A stretch of 64,000 nucleotides of DNA from Epilithonimonas sp042695135 (GTDB taxonomy: Bacteria > Bacteroidota > Bacteroidia > Flavobacteriales > Weeksellaceae). Where the stretch lies: positions 3,596,001-3,660,000 of the forward strand of contig NZ_CP170547.1 in assembly GCF_042695135.1 (NCBI RefSeq), written 5' to 3'. Positions within the stretch are counted from its first letter, which is position 1; each line of letters begins with the position of its first letter. Below the pieces are notes generated by a model. The model worked only from the letters and a program-made list of their open reading frames with translations, was not told where the DNA came from and did no database searches. Both the position numbers and the translations under genes were made by a program. Below are positions 50,110-58,414 of the stretch, one piece after another.

Positions 50110-52659
50110 CTATAAATTATAAATGATAGTGGTATAGTATATTCCTCCGACGCTTGGTGCCCCAATAAACGAAGTGTAGTAATGATTCAGCAGATTAGTC
50201 GCTCCAATTTTCACAGAGGCATTTATTTTCGGGAGTCTATGCGCTATCTGTGTGTCTATATTGGTATAAGCACCTACCTGACCGTTGGCAAGAAAAGACT
50301 GCCAGTAAAAGCTATTCTGCCATCTGTAAACCAATCCGACATCTGTATTTTTAAGAATATTTTCTTTAGTAATCGAAAAATTAACCATCCAATCTGGTGT
50401 ATTAAAACCATCTTCCAGTCCATCCTGATTTTCTATATTCTTCAACTTAGAAAAAGTGGCATTTGCTTTTGCAGTATAGCCTTTAGCAAAGATATAAGTA
50501 GCTCCAAGACTGTATCCATAAGCATTTACAGCCGTTTTTGAGTTGGTGTACATTCTATATTTTGTCTGTTTTGTGTTATCGTAAAGCGCGACAGGGATTT
50601 CGGCTTCATTGCTTGTATTGGGAACATTCATATTTGTTTGGGCAATAAATCCCTGATAATGACTAAAATAAACATTAGCATCTATGAACAGACTTTTATC
50701 CAGAAATAAGCCTTTATATCCAAATTCCAGTGTTTTTACTTTTTCGGGAGTTAAATAGGTGTAAGGATTTTTTTTCAGTAGTCCTTTATTTTTTTCAATA
50801 GCTGCACTTTGAGCCATTCCACCATTAATATCACTTAAGACCTGCGCCTGAAAAGCTTTTATCGAAGTATCCAAATAAGCATTTTCGAAAATACCGTTGC
50901 TCATTACCGATAGTCCGCCTACACGTTTTACTCCGCCACTGTTGACATTGCTGAAGGCTTCAAAAATACTTGGAAAGCGGTATCCCTGTTGGAAAGAAGT
51001 CCGGAAACTTTGTCGCGAAATAGGGGTATAAACCGCAGAAAAACGAGGATTTAATTTAGCCTTAAAATAATCACTTTTATCCACTCTTAAAATCCCCTGA
51101 AGGCTTAATTTTTCCTGAAATAATTTTTTGGTAACCGACACAAATCCGCCAGTTTTGGAATAAGTATAATTTTCAAAAGCATCACTGCTTTTGGGATTGA
51201 TAAAATAATTACCATCGGGCATAATAAAATAAGTGCGGTTATCTGCACCTATTAATATATTGATGCCATAATCCTTAAGCTTTGAAAGATACTGCTCAGT
51301 AAGATTGACCTGTACTTCCGAATGCAAAAAACTTTGTTTCACCCGAAGTGCCGCTCCAATATCCCAGTTATTCACATCCTGAAGTTGTTTTAATACCGCA
51401 TTATAAGCTTCAGTTCCGGGTTGATAACGTCCATTGTCTGCAAATTGTCTCGCTTGCTTTAAAGCGTCAATGACTGAAGTTCCGGAACCAATTGCCGTAT
51501 TGTAACCTTTGGTAAAATCACTGTACCAATTCGCATCGGTTTTAAAGTTTCTGTCTATATTTTCTCCCATCGAGCGGAGATTGTAGCTTTTTCCTGTACT
51601 TTCGTTATTAAGATATATTCTCGCAGTAATGGATGGATTTTCAAACTGCAGTCCGTGTTGTTGGGTAAAATAATCCTGAAGCTTAAAACGGTTTGCCCGC
51701 TGATAAATATTGTCCAAAGAAGAAAAACGATAGGTATAAGAAATCATTGATTTTTGATTGAACTTATAATACAAACCTGCATCTGCCTTTATATTTTTCA
51801 GTATATTATCTGCAAGGTCTTTTTCAAGATATCCCGTTCTGGCAACCACATATTTTTTACCGCCAAGCGTAATTATTTTTCGGTTGGAAGATTCGTTTCC
51901 ATAACTGTTCACAGCATCATAAGCAGGATTATCTGCACCTAACAAATTCAAGCTTTTATTGGCATCAGGATTAAGGTCTGAATAATCGGAAGCAATCCAA
52001 TCTGAACCTTGCAGAATAGAGCCGTTTATTTTGAAAGCAAATTTTGTAGAGATGGCTTTTGCGTATCGGAAGCTGGTTTCTGTAAATAATTGTGCTTTGC
52101 TGTTTTCATTGGAAAGATGCGTAAGCGCCGTATTTTGACGAATAGAAAGACCTTGCGATGTGAAAGGGTTTTTGGTGATAAGATTTGCTAATCCGTTCAT
52201 CGTATTCATTCCATATAAAGCAGATGCCATACCTGGCAAAACTTCTACCTTTTCGATATCCAAATCATTCGGACCTAAAGAATTGGCTATAGCCGACCCG
52301 ATGTGTGGTGAAGCAATATCCATCCCGTTTACCAGCTGTGCAAAACGCACGTTGGTAGTATTTGTAAAACCTCTCGCATTAATTACTTTAAAACCAAGAC
52401 TTGGCGTAATCATCTGTAAGCCCTGTACATTTTCCAATGCATCATAAAAAGAATTGGAAGGTGTATTTCTTATATCTTTTTCAGAAAGGACTTTAACCGA
52501 AGCTGAACTTTTTAAAAGACTTTCCCTGATCTTTGATGCGGTGATAACAACACCTTCCAATTCGTGAGTTGAACCTTCAACAGAATCTTTTTTCTGTGCA
52601 TACATTATTTGTGTGCCAGTCGCAAAAGCCAGAAGAAGCGGGATTTTTATTTTTTTCAT
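50110..52659 (-). CDS. TonB-dependent receptor in the molybdenum cofactor operon
   Basis: An 849-residue outer-membrane receptor: signal peptide (residues 1-21, MYAQ), TonB-box-like segment (ELEGVVITA at about 33-41), plug (~45-170 with NVQGLQMITPSLGFKVINARG, IEKVEVLPGMASALYGMNT and NGLANLITKNPF) and a barrel that ends in IGATNLLNHYYTS and YYTTIIYNL. It has no CarboxypepD_reg domain. It is embedded between a ModE-type regulator (16 bp) and moeA (6 bp), so it is co-regulated with Moco synthesis. A chelated molybdate or tungstate ligand is a reasonable inference, unproven. Confidence 0.85.
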   Translation of the reverse strand: MKKIKIPLLLAFATGTQIMYAQKKDSVEGSTHELEGVVITASKIRESLLKSSASVKVLSEKDIRNTPSNSFYDALENVQGLQMITPSLGFKVINARGFTNTTNVRFAQLVNGMDIASPHIGSAIANSLGPNDLDIEKVEVLPGMASALYGMNTMNGLANLITKNPFTSQGLSIRQNTALTHLSNENSKAQLFTETSFRYAKAISTKFAFKINGSILQGSDWIASDYSDLNPDANKSLNLLGADNPAYDAVNSYGNESSNRKIITLGGKKYVVARTGYLEKDLADNILKNIKADAGLYYKFNQKSMISYTYRFSSLDNIYQRANRFKLQDYFTQQHGLQFENPSITARIYLNNESTGKSYNLRSMGENIDRNFKTDANWYSDFTKGYNTAIGSGTSVIDALKQARQFADNGRYQPGTEAYNAVLKQLQDVNNWDIGAALRVKQSFLHSEVQVNLTEQYLSKLKDYGINILIGADNRTYFIMPDGNYFINPKSSDAFENYTYSKTGGFVSVTKKLFQEKLSLQGILRVDKSDYFKAKLNPRFSAVYTPISRQSFRTSFQQGYRFPSIFEAFSNVNSGGVKRVGGLSVMSNGIFENAYLDTSIKAFQAQVLSDINGGMAQSAAIEKNKGLLKKNPYTYLTPEKVKTLEFGYKGLFLDKSLFIDANVYFSHYQGFIAQTNMNVPNTSNEAEIPVALYDNTKQTKYRMYTNSKTAVNAYGYSLGATYIFAKGYTAKANATFSKLKNIENQDGLEDGFNTPDWMVNFSITKENILKNTDVGLVYRWQNSFYWQSFLANGQVGAYTNIDTQIAHRLPKINASVKIGATNLLNHYYTSFIGAPSVGGIYYTTIIYNL

Positions 52660-52675
52660 TTTTAAAGTGTCTTTA

Positions 52676-53074
52676 TTAAAAAGTTTGAAAAAAATCCTTT
52701 TTAAATTTATTCGTTTCTATCTTTAAAAATTCCTGAAATCTCATTCTCAGCTCTTGCGCATATACGATCATATCTCTTGCCGCCTCAGAAAGCACTGCTC
52801 CGCCTCCTTCTTTTCCTCCTGTTTTCAAAATAACAAAAGGAATTCTTGTCTGGGAATTAAGCTCATTGATCATATTCCAGGCTTTTTTATAGCTCATCTT
52901 CATTTCCTTTGCAGCTTTGCTGATAGAACCTGTTTCATCAATGTGTTGCAAGAGTTCTATACGCCCCGGTCCGAAAAATTTTTCCTCATTATATTCTATC
53001 CAAAGACTTCCAACAACAGAATAGTCGCCGGACTCATTTAATATTTTTTTTAAATTTTCTCTGTTATCCTCCAA
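52676..53074 (-). CDS. ModE-type winged helix-turn-helix regulator without molbindin domain
   Basis: A 132-residue regulator matching the N-terminal DNA-binding domain of ModE: FFGPGRIELLQHIDETGSIS, KAAKEMKMSYKKAWNMINEL and the KTGGKEGGGAVLSEA wing. The C-terminal molybdate-binding TOBE/MOP domains of Escherichia coli ModE are absent, so any metal sensing must come from elsewhere. It overlaps moaA by 11 bp (53064-53074) and lies 16 bp before the TonB receptor. Confidence 0.88.
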   Translation of the reverse strand: MEDNRENLKKILNESGDYSVVGSLWIEYNEEKFFGPGRIELLQHIDETGSISKAAKEMKMSYKKAWNMINELNSQTRIPFVILKTGGKEGGGAVLSEAARDMIVYAQELRMRFQEFLKIETNKFKKDFFQTF

Positions 53075-54044
53075 TGGTAATCATACTTCGGTTATCGATT
53101 TCTTTACTCTTGATAGTATCAAGATCGGTAGTAAATTGTCCGCCTAAAGCCTTTTCCTTAGTAAGAATATTTTGATTGATCAAAGGAAGAAGTTCCTCAC
53201 CTTTTCTTAATGCGGAAAGCAAATCTGTTTCACCTTTAGAAAAAAGGCAGTTTTTAAATTTTCCGTCAGCTGTAAGGCGAATACGATTACAACCTTCACA
53301 AAACGGTTTTGTCATAGTGCCAATAATTGCAAAACTTCCCAAATGTCCATCAATGGAAAAGGATTTTGCGGTATCGTGGATGCTGCCTTCTATTGGTAGA
53401 AAGTCGTATTTTTTTTCAATTTCAGAAAGGATATCATTAAATGAAAAAACCTGATTGCTCGTCCATTGGTTTCCGGTAAAAGGCATAAACTCAATAAAAC
53501 GAATATGGATGGGCGTGTTTTTTGTCCAGGTAATAAAATCATTGATTTCATTATCGTTCATACCTTTCATCACCACCACATTTATCTTTACTTTAAAGTT
53601 TCTTTGCAGCAGAAGATTAATATTATCCATAACCAGCTGGAACTGATCACGACGCGTGATTTTTTCAAATTTTTCGTGTTGGAGAGTATCCAAGCTGATA
53701 TTGAGAGATTTTACATTTGCTTCTTCCAGAATATCAATAAATTTGTGGATACGAGTTCCGTTTGTTGTTAGCGTAAGCTCTATAGGTAATTTGCCAAGAG
53801 ACTGAATTATTTTCCCGGCATCTTTCCGTACAAACGGTTCACCGCCTGTAAGCCTGATTTTTTTTATGCCTTGAGAAACAAAAAGTTCTGATATTTTTAA
53901 AATCTCATCAGCCTGCATCAGTTTTGAGGCCGGTGCAAAATCATACTCTTCATTCGGCATACAATAGAAACAACGCAAATTGCAATTGTCCGTCAGTGAA
54001 ATCCGTAAATAGCTATGTATCCTGTTGAATTTGTCTATTATCAT
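53064..54044 (-). CDS. moaA: GTP 3',8-cyclase
   Basis: A 326-residue radical SAM enzyme that starts molybdopterin synthesis from GTP. N-terminal radical SAM cluster CNLRCFYCMP, the LTGGEPFVRKD and SLDTLQHEKFEKIT motifs, the second cluster CEGCNRIRLTADGKFKNCLF and the C-terminal GG needed for activity (MITIGG). Full length. It overlaps the regulator gene downstream by 11 bp, indicating translational coupling. Confidence 0.94.
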   Translation of the reverse strand: MIIDKFNRIHSYLRISLTDNCNLRCFYCMPNEEYDFAPASKLMQADEILKISELFVSQGIKKIRLTGGEPFVRKDAGKIIQSLGKLPIELTLTTNGTRIHKFIDILEEANVKSLNISLDTLQHEKFEKITRRDQFQLVMDNINLLLQRNFKVKINVVVMKGMNDNEINDFITWTKNTPIHIRFIEFMPFTGNQWTSNQVFSFNDILSEIEKKYDFLPIEGSIHDTAKSFSIDGHLGSFAIIGTMTKPFCEGCNRIRLTADGKFKNCLFSKGETDLLSALRKGEELLPLINQNILTKEKALGGQFTTDLDTIKSKEIDNRSMITIGG

Positions 54045-54105
54045 TTGTGCGTTATATCATTGGAGATATAGCGCAAAATTAACGGTTAAGACCAGTACAA
54101 AAGTT

Positions 54106-54696
54106 TTACAAATCGGCTAATTTTTTATAATCTTCAATAGTATCAATGTCTATTGCACCTTTTTCAAATGGGATGAGAGAAAGATCATTTTGATGGGCTT
54201 TTAATATTTTTTTAGCACCTTCTTTCCCATCAAGATCTGATAATTCAGAAAAAAACTGTTTTGGAAAAACTGCCGGAGTTCCAGGAGTTTCGTTGTAAAA
54301 AGAGGCGGTTATTTTTTTAGTTTCTTCAAATGTAGAAATCAAATTCTGAAGCAAATCTCCATCCACAAAAGGCTGATCGCTCACACAAAGCAATACAGCT
54401 TCGGTTTCTTTATTAATTTCCAGAGCTTTTTCCAGACCCCGTTTGATGGATGAGGACATTCCGAATTGCCAATTGTTATTATCACAAAAATAGATTCCCA
54501 TATTTGCCACAACTTTTTCAAGCTCTGATTTTTGAGCACCTGTTACAATTATCGTATTTGCCGAAGGTATTTTCAAAGCCTCGGAAGCAATATTTTCCAA
54601 TAATGTTTTGCCTTTATATTGAAGCAATTGTTTGGGTTGTCCCAATCTGGAAGAATTACCTGCCGAAAGGATGATGACTGCATATTTTTTCATCAT
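54106..54696 (-). CDS. MocA-like molybdopterin nucleotidyltransferase
   Basis: A 196-residue nucleotidyltransferase with the signature LSAGNSSRLGQPKQLLQYKGKTLL and the downstream CVSDQPFVDGDLLQNLISTF block (the LCDQP-type motif). By the Q-P-K/L pattern and the neighbouring xdhC it fits MocA, which transfers CMP to the Mo cofactor of xanthine-oxidase-family enzymes, better than MobA. It abuts the xdhC stop at 54696. Confidence 0.82.
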   Translation of the reverse strand: MMKKYAVIILSAGNSSRLGQPKQLLQYKGKTLLENIASEALKIPSANTIIVTGAQKSELEKVVANMGIYFCDNNNWQFGMSSSIKRGLEKALEINKETEAVLLCVSDQPFVDGDLLQNLISTFEETKKITASFYNETPGTPAVFPKQFFSELSDLDGKEGAKKILKAHQNDLSLIPFEKGAIDIDTIEDYKKLADL

Positions 54697-55817
54697 TAAT
54701 GATGAATCTGTTGTTCTTTCAGGCGCAGTGATTTTCCGTTTTTGCCGGTAAAGAACGATTGTATTTCGGATACAATGGAAAGTGCTATTTCCTCAGAAGT
54801 TTCAGCTCCCAAATCCAGTCCAACCGGACTGAAAATTCTGTCTTTTATATTTTCTGTAATTAGAAAACCTTTATCCGACAAATCATTATACATTCTTTCC
54901 ATTTTAGTTTTTGGCCCTAAAATTCCTATGTAATTACAATCGGTCCCAATAAGCTGACTCAATACTTCGATGTCATAATTATAGTTGTGTGTCATCAGAA
55001 CAAAAACAGTTTGTGTATCAATAACAATGTTTTGCAACGCATTTTCAGCATTACTGACCGTTAACATTTCTACCGTAGGAAACCGTTTTTGTGTAGCGTG
55101 CGAATGGCGACCATCAATGATTGAAACCTTCCAACCCAGCATATCCGCAATAGCAACCAACGGCTGAGCATCATTTCCTGCACCGTAAATTATTAATGAA
55201 ACGGCAGGTTTTACCACTTCTATAAAAGCGTGAGTTTTTTCATTTTCAACAGTGTATTCATTAATCACTGATTCCTCATTGATTAAAGCCGCTTTTGCAT
55301 CTTCTTTAATTTTTTCTTTCAATGAAGAATCAATGATTTTACCTTCATTATCCACGAATCCTTCATCATTCAAAAGCAGGAATGTTCCCGGCTGATTGCC
55401 CCTGTTTAAGGAAAACATCGTTGTCAAAACTGCATTTTTCCTTTCACCGGACGCTTTTTGGAGCAATTCGATGGGGTTAATTTTAAGCGTATCATCAATG
55501 GGTTCAAAAAGAATATGTACGATCCCGTTACAGCCTAATTGTACACCAAAGCTTGCGTTGCTTTCGTTGGTAGTATCATAGGTAACAAGTTTGTTTTTAT
55601 TTTCGTACATCGCCATCAGGGCTTTTTTCAGGGCATCACCCTCAAGACATCCTCCACTTATGGCTCCTGTAATAAGACCGTCTTCTGTGACAAGCATTCG
55701 TGCTCCGGGGCGCCTGTAAGAAGAGCCCTCTACGTGAACAACTGTTGCCAGTGCCGTTTTTTTATTTCCCAGCTTTACAGCCTTATAGGCTTTAATAATT
55801 TCGTTTATTTCTTTCAT
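54696..55817 (-). CDS. xdhC: XdhC family molybdenum-cofactor insertion protein
   Basis: A 373-residue XdhC/CoxI protein that receives, protects and helps sulfurate the cofactor of xanthine-oxidase-family enzymes. N-terminal domain: HVEGSSYRRPGARMLV, GAISGGCLEGDA. C-terminal Rossmann domain: LIIYGAGNDAQPLVAIADMLGW, VLMTHNYNYD and the LGLDLGAET-like SPVGLDLGAETSEEIALSI. ATG at 55817 is preferred over a TTG at 55862, whose extra 15 residues do not resemble the family. First gene of the 12-gene operon. Confidence 0.92.
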   Translation of the reverse strand: MKEINEIIKAYKAVKLGNKKTALATVVHVEGSSYRRPGARMLVTEDGLITGAISGGCLEGDALKKALMAMYENKNKLVTYDTTNESNASFGVQLGCNGIVHILFEPIDDTLKINPIELLQKASGERKNAVLTTMFSLNRGNQPGTFLLLNDEGFVDNEGKIIDSSLKEKIKEDAKAALINEESVINEYTVENEKTHAFIEVVKPAVSLIIYGAGNDAQPLVAIADMLGWKVSIIDGRHSHATQKRFPTVEMLTVSNAENALQNIVIDTQTVFVLMTHNYNYDIEVLSQLIGTDCNYIGILGPKTKMERMYNDLSDKGFLITENIKDRIFSPVGLDLGAETSEEIALSIVSEIQSFFTGKNGKSLRLKEQQIHH

Positions 55818-56043
55818 TAGAAATGTAAAATTATCACAAATATTTCCTTCTAATTTGTACAAAAAGGCTATTTTTTAATACTTATAAAAAAATTCAGTTC
55901 TAAAAACCCCTGAGAAGATGATCATCAAAAATAAAACGACAGATGGATAAAATTGCTATTAAAAATGTTTTGATATAAACCTTATCAACTTATTCTAGGA
56001 CTAGTCACTTTCAAAAAAGTGATTTTGTTAATAGAGTGTTTAA

Positions 56044-56202
56044 CTATGGTTTCCAAAAACTCCACTGGGATCCGTTATAAACTGCCAACTGTTTTTTTGT
56101 GGTATCATAAGCCATCATGCCAGGAGCAGTATTTAGAATATTAAGGTGGGGATTCGCCATAGAGGGTAACATCATGGCTTTATTAAGTTCCACTTCTTCG
56201 CA
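56044..56202 (-). pseudogene. Remnant of the small surface-module protein
   Basis: Minus-strand codons end in a TAG stop at 56044-56046 and read ELNKAMMLPSMANPHLNIL, NTAPGMMAYDTTKKQLAVYN and GSQWSFWKP, matching the C-terminus of the proteins at 17701 (MILPKVASPHLNII, FNGTVWTFWK) and 31764. Upstream codons lose similarity at about 56200 and meet a stop near 56236; no start exists. The partner large protein is gone. Confidence 0.85.
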
Positions 56203-56285
56203 ACTTAAGTTCCGGTACAAATATGGTACAAATGATTAATTAAAAACGAGAAAAAATACATAACATTGATAAATATAAAAAAAAC

Positions 56286-56321
56286 AAAAACCGCTACAGA
56301 CATTTGTCTATAGCGGTTTTA
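56286..56321 (-). terminator. dnaK terminator
   Basis: AAAACCGCTA-C-AGACA and its complement with a single mismatch form a ~16-bp stem around TTTG (56287-56320), followed on the minus strand by TTTTTGTTTTTTTT. It lies 31 bp after the dnaK stop. Confidence 0.88.
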
Positions 56322-56351
56322 TATGTTTTAGTAATTAATTCTAATCAGTAA

Positions 56352-58241
56352 TTACTTGACTTCTTCAAAGTCTGCATCCTGAACATCTTCTGCTCCGTTT
56401 GCACTTCCTTGATTTTGTTGAGCGCCTGCATCTGCACCTTGACCTTGTGCGTACATTTCTTCTGAAGCTGCCATCCAGGCTGCGTCAAGCGCTTCGGTTT
56501 TAGCTTTCACATCATCACCGTTTTTAGCTTCGAAAGCGGTTTTCAGTTCTGCGTGAGCCGTTTCAATCGCTGCTTTTTTGTCAGCAGACAATTTATCACC
56601 AAATTCTTTCAGTTGTTTTTCTGTCTGGAAGATCAATCCGTCAGCTTTGTTGAAGATTTCAACTTCTTCTTTTCTTTTCGCATCCGCTGCAGAATTTTCC
56701 TGAGCTTCTTTTTTCATTCTTTCGATTTCTTCTTCAGAAAGTCCGGAAGATGCCTGGATTTTGATAGACTGTTCTTTTCCAGTTCCTTTATCTTTAGCAG
56801 AAACGCTTAAGATTCCGTTGGCATCGATATCGAAAGTTACTTCGATCTGAGGAACACCTCTTTGTGCTGGTGGTATATCTGTCAAGTCAAATCTACCAAT
56901 CTCTTTATTATCGTTGAACATTGGTCTCTCACCCTGTCCTACTCTGATGCTTACAGCCGGCTGGTTGTCAGAAGCTGTAGAGAATACTTCAGATTTTTTA
57001 GTTGGGATGGTAGTGTTTGCTTCAATTAATTTAGTGAAAACAGAACCCATCGTTTCGATACCTAGAGAAAGTGGTGTAACATCTAACAATAGAACGTCAG
57101 TCACGTCTCCAGTCAAAACGCCACCTTGAATAGCTGCACCAATTGCTACAACCTCATCCGGGTTAACACCTTTTGATGGCTTTCTACCGAAGAATTTCTC
57201 AACTTCTTCCTGAATGATCGGGATTCTTGTAGAACCACCTACCAAGATTACTTCGTCGATATCGCTGATAGAAAGACCTGCATCAGAAAGCGCTTTTTTA
57301 CAAGGCTCCATAGAACGTCTTACCAAATCAGCAGATAATTGCTCGAATTTAGCTTTAGTCAAAGTCTTTACCAAGTGTTTAGGACCTGTAGCTGTAGCGG
57401 TAATATAAGGAAGGTTGATTTCAGTCTGTGGAGAAGAAGACAACTCGATTTTTGCTTTTTCAGCGGCTTCTTTCAATCTTTGTAATGCGATGGCGTCACC
57501 TTTAAGATCCACACCCTCTTCAGCTTTGAATTCGTCTGCCATCCAGTTGATAATTACATCATCAAAGTCATCACCACCTAAGTGCGTGTCTCCGTTTGTA
57601 GATAATACTTCGAAAACGCCGTCTCCTAAATCAAGGATAGAAACGTCAAAAGTACCACCACCTAAATCGTAAACTGCAATTTTTTGGTCTTTGTGAGACT
57701 TGTCCATACCATAAGCCAAAGCAGCTGCTGTAGGCTCATTGATGATTCTTTCTACTTTAAGACCAGCGATTTCACCAGCTTCTTTTGTCGCTTGTCTTTG
57801 GGCATCATTAAAGTAAGCCGGAACAGTAATTACCGCTCTTGTTACTTCTTGTCCAAGATAATCTTCTGCCGTTTTCTTCATTTTCTGAAGGATCATTGCA
57901 GAAATCTCTTGTGGTGTATATTCTCTGTCGTCGATTTTTACTTTTACCGTATCATTTGGTCCGCTTACAACAGCGTAAGGCACTCTTGAAATTTCAGATG
58001 AATCATCCTTGAAATGTGTTCCAATGAATCTTTTGATAGAATATACTGTTTTTGTAGGGTTGGTAACCGCCTGTCTTTTAGCAGGATCACCTACTTTTCT
58101 TTCACCATCTTCTATAAACGCTACGATAGAAGGTGTCGTTCTTTTTCCTTCTGCATTAGGGATAACTACAGCATCTTTACCTTCCATTACTGCAACGCAA
58201 GAGTTGGTTGTACCTAAGTCAATTCCGATTATTTTACTCAT
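56352..58241 (-). CDS. dnaK: Chaperone DnaK (Hsp70)
   Basis: A 629-residue Hsp70. ATPase signatures: GIDLGTTNSCVAVMEG, VYDLGGGTFDVSILDLG and VGGSTRIPIIQE. The substrate-binding domain has LLLDVTPLSLGIETMG, and the C-terminus ends DVQDADFEEVK, close to the EEVD-like tail. It is not accompanied by grpE/dnaJ here, as usual in Bacteroidota. It starts opposite ppk1 with 173 bp between them. Confidence 0.97.
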   Translation of the reverse strand: MSKIIGIDLGTTNSCVAVMEGKDAVVIPNAEGKRTTPSIVAFIEDGERKVGDPAKRQAVTNPTKTVYSIKRFIGTHFKDDSSEISRVPYAVVSGPNDTVKVKIDDREYTPQEISAMILQKMKKTAEDYLGQEVTRAVITVPAYFNDAQRQATKEAGEIAGLKVERIINEPTAAALAYGMDKSHKDQKIAVYDLGGGTFDVSILDLGDGVFEVLSTNGDTHLGGDDFDDVIINWMADEFKAEEGVDLKGDAIALQRLKEAAEKAKIELSSSPQTEINLPYITATATGPKHLVKTLTKAKFEQLSADLVRRSMEPCKKALSDAGLSISDIDEVILVGGSTRIPIIQEEVEKFFGRKPSKGVNPDEVVAIGAAIQGGVLTGDVTDVLLLDVTPLSLGIETMGSVFTKLIEANTTIPTKKSEVFSTASDNQPAVSIRVGQGERPMFNDNKEIGRFDLTDIPPAQRGVPQIEVTFDIDANGILSVSAKDKGTGKEQSIKIQASSGLSEEEIERMKKEAQENSAADAKRKEEVEIFNKADGLIFQTEKQLKEFGDKLSADKKAAIETAHAELKTAFEAKNGDDVKAKTEALDAAWMAASEEMYAQGQGADAGAQQNQGSANGAEDVQDADFEEVK

Positions 58242-58317
58242 TTTTTATATGTTATTTTTTGTTATTATTAATTATTACAATGACCAATTCTCAATATTTG
58301 TACCACGTCAAAAAAAG

Positions 58318-58330
58318 TGACAAATTGTCA
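58318..58330. promoter_or_regulatory. Palindrome between dnaK and ppk1
   Basis: TGACAA-A-TTGTCA, a 6-1-6 inverted repeat placed 77-89 bp upstream of dnaK and 85-97 bp upstream of ppk1. A candidate stress operator shared by the two divergent genes; no direct evidence. Confidence 0.35.
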
Positions 58331-58414
58331 TTTATAATATTTAAAATTAAATTGACATTCTGTAAACATGACTACCTGCGATAAGATTGTAGTTTACAAA
58401 CCCAAATTAATACA

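Noticed and set aside
55818..55862. TTG start extending xdhC by 15 residues.
   Set aside because: The ATG at 55817 matches the family N-terminus (MKEINEIIKAYKAV).
55990..56040. Hairpin TCACTT...AAGTGA followed by TTTTG (56004-56036) considered as a terminator.
   Set aside because: The stem is only six base pairs and no gene on that strand ends nearby.
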